Source of the DNA: Diphasiastrum complanatum
Lineage: Eukaryota > Streptophyta > Lycopodiopsida > Lycopodiales > Lycopodiaceae
NCBI GenBank assembly: GCA_029204225.1
Contig: CM055092.1
Coordinates: 100,902,433 to 100,966,432 of the forward strand
DNA length: 64,000 nucleotides
Direction of reading: 5' to 3'
The translations under genes and the position numbers were made by a program. The notes under the pieces are model-generated. The model was not told the DNA's origin. It saw only the letters and a list, made by a program, of their open reading frames with translations, and did not search any database. Below, piece by piece: positions 9,598-19,316 of this stretch (within the stretch, counting starts at the first letter, position 1; the number at the start of each line of letters is the position of its first letter).

Positions 9598-10255
9598 CAT
9601 CCCAACTGGCCAAGATGGGCAAGGTGGGGAGAGGAGGTGGAAGTGGTGCAGTGAGTGAAATGGTGGTGATGGGTGGGGGTTGCAGTGGTGGTAATGGCAA
9701 TCGGGCAAATCGGAGAAGAAATGGAGGGAAGGGTGATAATGATGGATGGGGATTGGGCGATGGCGAAGGTCGTGATTGGAGAGGGGGTGGAGATTGAAGT
9801 CAATGGTTGTGGGCTGTGAAAACGATTGCAGGCTGGACCGGGCTAAGAGTGGGGAATAGGGTGGCTGTGATGGGCGAAGTGTGGGCTGGGCTTGTGTGAG
9901 TGAAGATGGGCGGCGGGGATGGGATGTTGTGAAGACAGGGGACTACTGGTGAGCATTGAGCTGTGCAATCGTGTCATCGGGGCGTGGTTGGGACGAAGTG
10001 GCTGCTTGGGCATCGTGGCTGCTTGGGCAGTTTGGACACCACTAGCCTCAAGATGGACAATGGTTCTTTGATCAGAACTGTAGCCCAATCATAGACAATA
10101 TTCGGGCCATTCGTCATGGTCACCACAGCCACAATGAGCTTGGAAATGCGTAGGAGGCGGTGGGAGCTCACGATGAGAGTGGCAGAGAGAAACTAAACGG
10201 CCTCACAAAGGTTGGGATTTCTGATATGTGAGATCAGGTATCCGTTGTTGGTTTT
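9598..10255 (-). pseudogene. Proline-rich gag-like fragment
   Basis: The minus strand starts at the gypsy LTR border (10255) with TNNGYLISHIRNPN, then after a stop IVSSHRLLRISKLI and NIVYDWATVLIKEP, then a long proline/serine/histidine-rich tail (about 10090-9510, for example SPHFAHHSHPIPHS). The same order, INNGYLIEAINNP then VVSSLRKDRIQSNLL then VPYDWHTFILNEL then a proline-rich tail, occurs at 50.6-49.9 kb on the minus strand. The two are therefore diverged copies of one element gene, which I do not recognise by name; a retroelement gag is the likeliest identity. This copy was cut at its 5' side by gypsy G2. Confidence 0.5.
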
Positions 10256-10449
10256 TGTGAGCAACCAAAACTCTCTAAGCTGCTCAACTCCTGAAGGCCG
10301 GTGTGTGGAATGATCCCCCCAACCATAGCTCCCCCCCCCCCCCCCCCCCTTGAGTCCACTACCTGCTACGACCCTTGCCAACTTGGACTTAGGCCCTCTG
10401 AGTGACCGGTCATGCCGAGGTCATGTCAGAACTAGACTGAGTCGTAACA
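10256..10449 (-). repeat. Gypsy G2 3' LTR with internal deletion
   Basis: On the minus strand it begins TGTTACGACTCAGTCTAG and ends TTGCTCACA. Both ends match the G1 LTR, but the middle, about 290 bases, is absent, the sequence jumping from GGCAAGGGTCG to AGCAGGTAG. A run of 19 C (10331-10349) replaces the G-rich stretch of the G1 LTR. Confidence 0.75.
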
Positions 10450-11283
10450 ATCCTTCTCTCTTTTGGCAAGTCATCGGTCCTCTCGATGACAAATCCTGGG
10501 TAAGACTTCTGCAAACACTGTTGCGTCTCCCAGGTAGCATCAGACAAAGGATGCCCTTTCCAAACCACTAGATACTCTCGGAGAAGACGATTCCTCAATC
10601 GTTGCTCTCTTCGATCTAGGACTCTATCTGGCCCATAATTTGTAGTGTCTTTCTCCTCCAGAGAAACTAGACCTTCTACCAGATTATCGCCATCGTGCAA
10701 ACATCGCTTGAGTTTGCTAACATGAAACACTGGATGCACCTTGCATCCCACAGGTAGCTGTAGCTTATAAGCCACACCACTAACCTTCTTGATAATCAAC
10801 CATGGTCCACAGAACCTAGGAGATATCTTGGCACACCTTCCTGTGCGTAGCACCTTCGACTAGGACTAGTAAATATACCCAATCTCCTACCTCAAATTCC
10901 TTGTAGGTACGGTTCTCACGAGCATAACTCTCTGCCCTGGCCATAGCCCTAGACAACTTATCCCATGCCATCTCTAGCCTCTGCTGCATCTAAGTCAAAA
11001 ACTCTGCGGTGCTAGGTACCTTCTGTGGAATGCCTATGGTAGTAGGACTCAATGGCCTAAAACCATAATTGAGCTCAAAGGGACTCAATCTAGTGGACAC
11101 ATGTCTCTTATCATTATACGCAAACTCCAATAGTGGTAAATGCTTTACCCAGTCTGTTTGCTTACCACTAACATATGCTCTAAGCATATCCTCTAAGATC
11201 TGGTTCACTCTCTCTGTTTGGCCATCCGTCTGAGGATGCTTAGTACTACTCATCCGCAACTGTGTTCCCAGCTTACTCATGAT
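10450..11283 (-). pseudogene. Gypsy G2 integrase end and chromodomain
   Basis: Minus-strand relative of the G1 pol end. It starts at 11280 with MSKLGTQLRMSSTKHPQTDG and QTERVNQILEDMLRAYV (the last part of the integrase core), continues through LPLLEFAYNDKRH, and after an in-frame TAG (10990-10992, where G1 has CAG) through MARAESYARENRTY. It then has an eight-base deletion near 10860 and runs on to CGPWLIIKKVSGVAYKLQ, the chromodomain (VLDRREQRLRNRLLREYLV, KGHPLSDATWE) and the LTR. The homology stops at about 11283, so the copy is 5'-truncated. It retains the segment that G1 lost, so the pair jointly documents the family. Confidence 0.87.
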
Positions 11284-11668
11284 CTATCCCATCGTAGGAT
11301 CTAAACCAGATCACCCTCCGTGCCCTAGGCTTGAGACTTGTAACCAAGCAAGATCCATGACCTCTAGCACTAATGACATTCCATACCATTGCCAAGCACC
11401 ATTAGCCATCTCCTACCCCTTGATAGCTCTCATGCTATTCACATGTGAACTACCATCCACCTTCTCCTACGTAGATAGAAAATGAATGGTAATTGAGAAC
11501 TCCTCCCCTTTTATGCTAACAAGGTAGGAGTCTCCATGCCAAGTACATGTCCTTGATTATGACAAGTGGCATACATGTGGTCCAAGAGTCACTGGTCAAA
11601 TCAACAGACCCTAGTCCAACATATGGTGTCAAGTAAGATGTGGGACCCAAGGGGTTGGGTCTCTAACA
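11284..11668 (-). repeat. LTR-like block with TATA box
   Basis: The minus strand begins TGTTAGAGACCCAACCCC (11668) and contains AGCATAAAAGGGG at about 11510, a plausible TATA box. The beginning resembles the gypsy LTR start TGTTAGAG. No partner and no clear other end were found, so this is a probable solo or truncated LTR. Confidence 0.4.
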
Positions 11669-11699
11669 AATCACATACTTGTCAACGGCAGCAACATTG

Positions 11700-11945
11700 A
11701 TCCACTCCGAATATACTTCCTAGGACTGCCCATATCACCTCTTTCTTCGGCAGGATCTGATGATATTTTGGCATCACTACTTTTCTACATATATCTATAT
11801 GGCTTTATTCTAGGGTTTCTCCCTTAGTTCTACTTGCATTTATAGTACTTGAGACATTTTTCCACTCCTATAGCTTTCATTATGCACACTTGACATGTAC
11901 TTCATCTTATATGCCTTTTTGGCATTTAAAAGACATCAATAAAGA
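11700..11945 (+). repeat. LINE 3' tail upstream of ORF1
   Basis: From about 11855 to 11943 the sequence (GAGACATTTTTCCACTCC, GACATGTACTTCAT, CTTATATGCC, GGCATTTAAAAGACATCAATAAA) parallels 15630-15720 at the 3' end of the second LINE. It is thus the 3' end of a LINE copy lying upstream, followed directly by a new ORF1. The apparent ATG at 11896 falls inside this tail and is not the natural ORF1 start. Confidence 0.55.
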
Positions 11946-12855
11946 TCTCTCTGATACTGTTGATACGCAGGCAGTACTGGCCTGCGTGCCAACCTCCGTC
12001 TCTGTCCCTTCCTCCTCCTCCTCCTCCTCTTCTTCCCCTTCCTCTTTTTCTTCCCCCTTCACAGACCCGGCTCCTACTCCCCTTCGAGCCAACCCTCCTG
12101 CTAGGATCCTACATTTTCCTAAACCCCCTACTGCCCCACCCATCCTTTATACCCCATCCAAAGCAACCGAACTATTCTCTTCTTTCCAAGAAGATCAGTT
12201 CCGGAATGACTTCCAGGTCATGAAGATGGAGCTGTCCCAGCTTAAGGAGACCGTTGCAACGCTAATCATCGAAAAGAATGACATGCAGGCCAGAATTTTG
12301 CAATTGGAAAAAGCAATGGGCGACAAACAGGTTTCATCCTCCAAATCCACCACTACTATGATCAAAGCACTAGAGCAGAAGATTGAACAGCAGAAGGAAG
12401 AAGCTCTCTCTTGGGCGTCGATATTGAAGAAAGGCACTAAACCCAGTGCTCCCATTACCTCGGTAATTTCAGCCATGATCCAGGAAGAGAAATCTAGAGA
12501 GCAAAAGGCACTTAATATCAGAGTCAGAGGGATCCCAGACATGCAAGACACCACAGCCGAAGCCACACATTTTCTGGACACCACACTAGGACACCGAACG
12601 GAGGGATTGGACATGGCATGGAGGACCTCCAGAGATACCGCCACTCTGGTTATCCGCTTCACCTCATTGGCTACTAGACGGGATGCTCTGCGATGCAGAG
12701 CTAAGCTCCGCGGCACCACTATTTTTATGGACGATGACCTTATGTACATCCAGATGGAGGAGAGACGTAAGGCCTTCCAGGAGGCCAGAGAGTCATATAT
12801 AGAGATGGACGAGTGCGTCTTCTTGATAGCACTCTCACAGGACCTTCTCATTAGG
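11944..12855 (+). pseudogene. LINE ORF1 (coiled coil plus RRM-like RNA-binding protein)
   Basis: An open frame of about 300 codons. It begins with a serine/proline-rich stretch encoded by TCC repeats (12000-12060) and a second proline-rich part. A coiled coil follows (QLKETVATLIIEKNDMQARI, LEKAMGDK, IKALEQKIEQQKEEAL), then a domain laid out like the L1 ORF1 RRM: ALNIRVRGIPDMQDTTAEA, LDMAWRTSRDTATLVIRF and TRRDALRCRAKLRGTTIFMD. L1 ORF1 proteins form trimers and bind LINE RNA as a chaperone. No CCHC knuckle is visible, unlike many angiosperm L1 ORF1 proteins. The frame runs directly into an ORF2 start, where the LINE has been shortened. Confidence 0.7.
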
Positions 12856-13110
12856 GATTTGGGGTTCCCGGGGTTGGGAGCACCCCGGGGCCCCATCCAC
12901 ACCACCTTTGGATTGGGTGTGGAATTGTGCTGGCATACATTCATCGAGCCCAGAGTGTGGACTTCCTTCTTTTCCTGGATACAGATGGGACTTAGTATTC
13001 CGACCAGAGACTAGCGGCCGGGGTTCAGGAGGGGTCGCATGTTTATACAGAGAGTCTCTCCACTGTACCCATCAGTATATCAGACGATTTCTCTATCGAG
13101 CATACCTAGA
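12856..13110 (+). pseudogene. LINE copy 1 endonuclease remnant
   Basis: GGAGCACCCCGGGGCCCCATCC (split over two phrases) repeats the start of ORF2 in copy 2 (13728-). The frame from 12908 reads IHSSSPECGLPSFPGYRWD then GSGGVACLYRESLH. Compared with copy 2 it lacks about 23 residues including the FMETH segment, and after 13080 it jumps to the ORF2 C-terminus. The catalytic core of the endonuclease and all reverse transcriptase are missing. Confidence 0.7.
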
Positions 13111-13714
13111 GTAGACTTGGAGTAGCCATTTAGGAGTTAAGCCAGATTTCTACCGGGCCTACCTTTTGGAGCTGGATGTATCAGGGACCCCAGTCATGCC
13201 ACGCTACTTGGATTCAGGGATATCACATTGCCTCAGATTCACACTGGGACAGCTCGGGGTGTCTTCTCACCAGCTAGCTATTGAGACGGGGAGGTTCCAT
13301 GATATTCCCAGAGTGGAGGAGATTTGCCAGTTGTGCTCCCTCGGTGAGGTGGAGTCTGAGGAGCATTTTATCTTCAGATGCCTAGTATATTATGAGATCA
13401 GAGGGAGATATCACTACTTGTTTCGAGACATACCTACCACTCTACGTTCTCTCATAGCCTATGAGGACCCATGGTGTGTCGCGCTGATGGTACACGAGAT
13501 GGTCATATTGCGGAGAGATCTACACGGGACATCCCAGCACATTACATCTCAGTCATTGATCACTTCATTCTTTACTAGACGGAGATCACGTGTCTCAGTA
13601 CCCGAGGATGATGACTACTATGACGACAAGAATGACAGTCGTTTACATGCCCACAGAGATTAGAGACGATGTACTACCCATACTGCCAGGATAGCCATAC
13701 CTCATAGATCCCAG
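13110..13714 (+). pseudogene. LINE copy 1 ORF2 C-terminus
   Basis: Frame 13166-13663 encodes the end of ORF2. It carries a C-x(2)-C...H...C zinc motif (EICQLCSLGEVESEEHFIF, then RC) typical of the LINE C-terminus, then RSLIAYEDPWCVALMVHEM, a basic RRRSR patch and an acidic tail (PEDDDYYDD). The same tail recurs at 15140-15370. A short 3' UTR (13664-13714) leads straight to the second LINE copy. Confidence 0.7.
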
Positions 13715-14720
13715 TGCTAGGGATTTGGGGTGCCCCGGGGTGGGAGCACCTCGGGGCCCCATCCACACCACCTTCGGATTGGAGTGTGGAACTATGCTGA
13801 CATACACTCATCTTCTATGGCAGGCGACCTTGTTGATTTCATTACAGGCAGGGATATATTATTCTTCATGGAGACACACGAGAGCCCAGAGCGAGGACTT
13901 CCTTCCTTTCCTGGATACCGATGGGATTCAGTATTCCGACGAGAGACTAGATCTACTAGTGGATGTGGTTCAGGTGGGGTCGCTTGCTTGTACAGGGAGG
14001 CTCTTCACTCGAGTATTGACTTCATCCGACATGACGAGCAGGGCCACTACACATGGACTCGCATCGTGGGTCAGGATATTGGCTTGGATAGAGATCTTTT
14101 TATTGCAGCATTTTACTTTCCAACAAAGTCCTCGTCTTTTGCTGAGGGTATTGGATCTCCATATCATGACCTCTCACCAGATATTATCAGATTTTCAGAG
14201 TGGGGGCATATTCTCCTCACAGGGGATTTTAATGCTCGGACATCTTCACGAGAGACAGAGTTCTTCGACACCACTGATCAGCTATGTGTTCGTGCCTTGG
14301 ACAGTGATATGCTTGGAGTCACCAGGACCTCCGCGGATAGTTTTGGACCTACTACTTCATATGGTGAGCACTTATTGCAGTTTGGAGAGGCACATGAGCT
14401 AGCCATTTATAATGGCCTACCCTGCTGGCCACATTCAGACAATTACACATGCCACTCTCACAGTGGAGGACATAGTGTCGTTGACTATCTCATGGGGTCA
14501 CCATCCTTTGTACCCACAGTTTCTGACTTCCAAATCTTCCCCACCACCCTTTCTGATCACTCATTTCTCTCCTTCGATATCGGCCACCTCCCACCCACTC
14601 ACCCAACTACACTACCCACACTTACCCGAGCACCCACGTACACATTTGATCCCACTCAGTCGACACCCAGGCGGATTTCCTCACCACCTCTCTCCACACG
14701 GCCGCATCATTAACCCTCCC
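13715..14720 (+). pseudogene. LINE copy 2 endonuclease (APE type)
   Basis: Frame 13730-14713, about 327 codons, is an almost complete apurinic-endonuclease-like domain. It has IGVWNYADIHSSS at the start, the catalytic glutamate in FMETHESPE, GSGGVACLYREALH, the metal-site GDFNAR, then HSVVDYLMGSPS and the terminal LSDHSFLSFDI with the Asp-His pair. This enzyme nicks genomic DNA to prime reverse transcription of LINE RNA. The active-site residues I can see are kept. It is followed by a proline/threonine-rich linker that goes out of frame at about 14714. Confidence 0.82.
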
Positions 14721-15140
14721 CACAAAACCCCACCCTAGAAAGACCTGACGCACACCTCGAACACTACACCCTCCTTGGTACGATATTGAGTGCCGCTCTC
14801 TCCATCAGTCAGTAACCCACTCACGCATCCATGCCCCACATCTGGTTCGATCTTCCAGATGTTCCTACCGTCGTGCTCTCCGCCATAAGAAACGCTCCCA
14901 TGATGATTCTGAAGCGAAACGTCTCATTGACCTTCTTTTTAGCTCTTCTTCGGGCGCTTTCTGGCACAAGTTCATTCCTCGCTCTCCACCACCCCTCTTG
15001 GAAGACCTCCGCATATGGACTGATTATGCTACTAGCCTGTACACAGTTCCTACCGACTCACCTATCGCCATATCTCCACGGCCACTTGCGTTCTCCTTTT
15101 TCACATCTGACATGGTACTTGCGGCCATTAAGAAGCTGAA
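14721..15140 (+). pseudogene. LINE copy 2 linker and first residues of reverse transcriptase
   Basis: Shifting frames give RHKKRSHDDSEAKRLIDLLF, FWHKFIPRSPPP, LRIWTDYATSLYTVP and then SDMVLAAIKKLKS. The last phrase is the usual entry to a LINE RT domain (xAIxxLKxxKA). At about 15140 the sequence jumps in frame to SLIAYEDPRCVAL of the C-terminus, so the whole RT is gone. Confidence 0.7.
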
Positions 15141-15722
15141 GTCATCTCTCATAGCTTATGAGGACCCACGGTGTGTCGCTCTCATGGTACACGAGATGTC
15201 CAGACTACGGAGAGATCTATACGAGACACCCCAGCATTTTACCTCACAGCCATTGATTACTTCGCTCTTTACTAGACGGAGATCGCATGATTTAGTACCT
15301 GAGGATGAGGATTATGATGAGGATGACGACGAGGATGTTGGCCGCTCTCATGCTCATAGAGATCAGAGACAATGTACCTCTCACCATCAGGATACCACCA
15401 GGATTACTAGACATTCTACGTAGGGGCGTACTTCTACTACTATCACACATACACGTGCTCATACTCACAGATGCCACCGGCAAACTCCAGTGCTTTCCCA
15501 TACTGTGGCTCGCATTACATCTTTTTACAGCAGCAGCACAGTAGATGCAGCATAGCCTTGACATCTTACCCGAGACACATATGATTATTATTATGCACAT
15601 TCTCGCATTTTCTTCATTACAGTTTGGAGACGTTTTTTATACGCTCCCATGGTTACCACATACATGACATGTACTTCATTAGTCTTATATGCCTTTTGGC
15701 ATGGAAAAGACATTGATAAAGC
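15140..15722 (+). pseudogene. LINE copy 2 ORF2 C-terminal tail and 3' UTR
   Basis: Frame 14998-15423 encodes the basic/acidic tail: RRRSHDLVPEDEDYDEDDDE, paralleling copy 1. The zinc motif was lost in the same deletion that removed RT. The 3' UTR runs to about 15722 and ends ...GGAAAAGACATTGATAAAG, followed directly by a CT microsatellite; this may mark the LINE 3' end. Confidence 0.65.
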
Positions 15723-15726
15723 TTTC

Positions 15727-15729
15727 TTT

Positions 15730-15821
<92 letters not shown>
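15727..15821. repeat. Compound (CT)n(CA)n microsatellite
   Basis: About 33 CT units (to 15793) are followed by about 14 CA units. Open frames reading LSLSLS or REREREE across it are artefacts of the repeat. Confidence 0.97.
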
Positions 15822-15824
<3 letters not shown>

Positions 15825-15950
15825 CAAATTTTATCTCAAGTTTGTGTAAGTATCCCAAAAAGTACAACGTATTTTCCTTTCTTTCCACATGTAATTTTTA
15901 GAGTCTAAAGAGGAACTTTTTGTAGCATGACATTTAAAAACTAAACTTAC

Positions 15951-16227
15951 TACAATGCTCATGTCAGGACCATTATCCTCAATAAGAACAAGCACTCCTC
16001 CGCCTGGGGCCTGCATCACCTCTGCTCGTACCCATCCACCTGAAGGGGAATGTTGTAATACACCATCCAATAGCCTGCTCAAAGCATGGTGTAAGATGTC
16101 TTCCTCAACTGCAGCTATCAATGGGAAAGCATGTGGACTGTTGAGTTGAAGAGTTTGATTTTTTGTAAGAGCCAGACCATTTGCAGCTTTAACAAGCTTC
16201 AGGAGAACATCTGCAACATCACATGTT
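15951..16227 (-). CDS. CSK: CSK-like gene, exon with ATPase-like domain
   Basis: A 277-base exon with acceptor TGTGCAG before 16227 and donor GTAAGT at 15950-15945. It encodes 92 codons plus one leading base: CDVADVLLKLVKAANGLAL, a hydrophobic strand, ILHHALSRLLDGVLQHS and, near its end, GGGVLVLIEDNGPDM. The layout matches the histidine-kinase ATPase fold of chloroplast sensor kinase (CSK), a plastid sensor linked to control of chloroplast transcription by electron-carrier redox state; this identification is from memory of the family. The N-box position where plant CSK and bacterial kinases usually carry Asn reads R here (ALSRLLDG). The next exon is off the recognised sequence to the left, behind the LINE block. 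The reading frame joins that of 19317-19570 exactly. Confidence 0.62.
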
Positions 16228-19200
16228 CTGCACATAAAAGCAGTGAATGAACATTGAAATAAGTAAAATCAAACAATAATCCATATTAAAGTACTGTAAA
16301 AACATTGAAGAGCCAAAAATGGCAAATTAGGATACAAAACAAAACTTTCTTGAAAAGCAATCTCAAGTGCAAATGCAACATTTCTTAAGATAATACTGAG
16401 ACATAATCTCCTTACAATATGTGGTCAATTTATAGGCTTGTAAAAATCTTTACATGGCATTTTCATAAAGTTTAATTGCCAAGGACACCCCAACATATTA
16501 ACGAATCACACAATTCCAATTTGTAGCTACAAACATTGTTGTCACTTTTTGTGAAAGAGAAACTCGTAGAAGTAAAAAATCGAAGTATGATCTAAATTTG
16601 AAATAGAGAGGTCAGTGTATAGAAGAATTATTATCGAATGATGAGGATTACAAGCTCCCAGCATATGACAATGAAAATACGAATGTAGATTGAGCTAATC
16701 AATTTCCAAGGGCTTGAACAAGGACCAGGAATTGAGATCAAGGATCTTCTTCTCTTCCAGCAATTGGGAACCACGAAAATTGATCTTCATCAACATAAAC
16801 ATCCACATTGTTTTTGCTCACAGTTTGCTATCAATAATCTGGCTTCTAATGCCTATTTCTAAAGGCATTTTCTATCAGCAATTTGACCTTTGGGATGAGT
16901 GCAGCCTCCTATTATCAGGAATTGGCCTCCGTTATTGCTATCCACTGGAGATCTGCTTCCTATTCATGATTGTTGTTTCTTTCCCAATGTCACCAATTGT
17001 TTATTTTCTACCAGCAATTACATTTCTGAGACTTGGTTACTTCAGCAGTTGTTCTTCTGCATATGTGTTGCACCGATTGTCTTCCAGAGTCCAAATCCGT
17101 ATTGTGCCTATAGTTTCCATGAACTGCAATTTGTTGGCGAACAAAACTCGATTCATCAATACATCATTTGGGCTCGATTCGAATTGGAATAAGTTGGACG
17201 AGACAAAATAAAATAAATGGATTCTTGAATGATGCTAATCATCAGCGGTTCTCAATTTTGCCTTTCAATGTTTGAATGCGTATTTGAATGTTTGCCTTAG
17301 TGTACTGTGTGATGGATGTTTGATGATGGATCATGGATAAATCATAGATTACAATGCTAAGTGGACGTTAAAACAGGGAAGCTAGTTTGTGAAGCTTGAA
17401 TTGTGTGTCCATTCAACATTGTCATGTGCACTTGTGATTCTGTTGACACTAATTTGGTTTCAGGCTTCAGCTTTCTACAAGCAATAGTGAACTTTAGAAT
17501 GTATGTATTCATTAACAATCTAATATCTATAAGATTTTAAAGACATTTTGACCATAATATGCATTTTTCATCACTTTTTTTTATCAGCGGTATTCATTCT
17601 AGATATTACTACAGCTACTGTTCCATCTGATCGGGCCTGAATATTTGATTAGACCAGAGTTGCAAATTCCGTTCCGGAACGCGATCCGGGAAATCCAATT
17701 AGGGTTTCTCGGAACACAATTTTGTTTTTTGTTTTTTTGGGGTGCCAAAAGGGTATCAGATTAAGGGTGTTTTCAAGAGCAATTCACTTATCTAGTTTGC
17801 TCCGAGTTCCAAGAGGAGTACGGTCCAATTTTGGGCCATTAAGTGATTCTTTATTGAACATCTCTATTTCTGTATTATGTGAAATGAAATCACATGGAAC
17901 CTTATTAAATGGCAGCAAACTGACAAAAATTATGAAGCATAAGCACCCATCTCAGAAGCATAAGCACAAGCATCCCTTCGAACGGTCGTGTGTGTGTGAG
18001 TTCTCTGTGTCGGGAGTCTTTAATCTTCTTTCATATGCCATTTGTAACAGAGTTTATAGTTGTTTCAACTCCAATCTTGGATTGTAATCATTCCATCATG
18101 TCCACCATCCAAGTACTATTAAATATCAAAAAAAAACTGGCCATTAGTCTTTTTTTCACAAAAAAAAATAAATTTCGCGATCTGGGTCGCGGATCGCGAT
18201 CCGCTGCAACTCTGGATTAGACTATCACTAAGTGATTTTTATCACCTATCCAACAGACTTGAGATAGCAACGTATCGCTACGCCTTCTACATGTGCTTCG
18301 TCTAGTTCTTACATGGATATGATTCTTCTAGATTAGATCAGATTGATGAGCACATAATTTCCATGAAACATCTGTACAGGAGCAGCACATTTCATTTGCA
18401 TCGATGCTGATTGAAATATGGGACCTCATCAGGCAGTTGATTCCTCATTATTACAAGGGGTTATGTTTCTAACCTAAGTATTATTCTATCTGAGGTGCTG
18501 TCCGTTCTGTTTCTGCTTTTGTTCCAGTTTCTCTTCCAGTTGCACATCTAAATTATGCTTTAGATCATCTCGAAATGTGAAATTGGAGTTGTTTGTTGAA
18601 TAGGTTCATATGCCAACTGCATCCAAGATTTACTTGGTACAGTTGCTTTATGAAAACCATCAAAAGCGCAACTCCAATAAGGCAGATTGTTCAATATTCT
18701 GGAGTTCCAGCAGTTCCACATCACATATGAGTCTGCTCTTATTGTACAGTAGCTTATTTTTTTGACATTTACACTATAAAAATTTCAAGGGGAAGCAAAA
18801 AAAATTACGAAAAAGTAAAAAAGCAAAAAAAATAAAATTGCATTCCAGAAAACCCTAACCCTAAATTCCAGAACACCTTCTGGAACTCATAATACAATTA
18901 TGATTCGGAAAAATACTTTTCCCACTTCAATTTGAATTTCCTACACTTGGGCTTAAATAGTGAGAAATGTGACGTTAACTCTACCTTAATTATACTCTCT
19001 ACTGGACAACACTTTTGGGCATGCAATTATCTGAAAATGAGACTCAAATTTGCACTTATGAGAAATTTGAGAGAACATTTTTTCGGTTTATATTTAAATT
19101 TTCTTCAGTTATTGCTCATTTTGGATATTAAAAAGCTACGTAATTCTCTAGGTTTTCAGACACTAATGTGCCCAAACCATTTTGAAAAAGAAAAAGAAAA

Positions 19201-19316
19201 ATCAACCCTAGTTGTTGAACCAGCCGTAATTGAGTTCAAAATTTGACAAACAGTAGCTGGTTATTAGTGGTATGAAAGAGCAAAACTAGAAACTTTATGA
19301 AATAAAAAATTGGAAC
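16228..19316 (-). other. 3.1-kb intron of the CSK-like gene
   Basis: Bounded by donor GTTCCA (19316) and acceptor CAG (16230-16228), both on the minus strand. It contains a hAT miniature element (17655-18214). Around it is AT-rich sequence in which I see no gene. The open frame at 16714-17211 has repetitive CAGCAATT-type phrases reminiscent of retroelement leaders and no protein-like motifs. A short AAAAAAGC/GAAAAA-rich patch at 18790-18835 and AACCCTAACCCTAAA at 18852 are also present. Confidence 0.55.
17655..18214. mobile_element. Non-autonomous hAT element (MITE)
   Basis: A 560-base element with terminal inverted repeats starting CAGAGTTGCA (left, 17655-17664; right, 18205-18214). The homology continues inward in part through GCGATCCG, and the ends are flanked by a perfect eight-base duplication GATTAGAC (17647-17654 and 18215-18222). 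Eight-base duplications and CAGxGTTGCA ends are hallmarks of the hAT superfamily. The interior has no transposase; it carries the phrase AAGCATAAGCAC repeated near 17935-17975. It lies within the CSK-like intron and must have been mobilised in trans. Confidence 0.9.

Noticed and set aside
9615..9797. Glycine-rich plus-strand frame
   Set aside because: Antisense to the proline-rich tail of the gag-like fragment on the minus strand.
11907..12143. Glutamate-rich minus-strand frame
   Set aside because: Complement of the TCC-repeat serine tract of LINE ORF1.
12195..12944. A 249-codon minus-strand open frame
   Set aside because: It is antisense to LINE ORF1, whose coiled coil and RRM-like domain on the plus strand explain the sequence.
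15591..15901. Open frames rich in Arg-Glu or Leu-Ser on both strands
   Set aside because: They are translations of the CT/CA microsatellite and have no other content.
16714..17211. A 165-codon frame in the CSK-like intron
   Set aside because: No domain-like pattern; a second frame is open over the same place; the phrase structure looks like a degraded retroelement leader.
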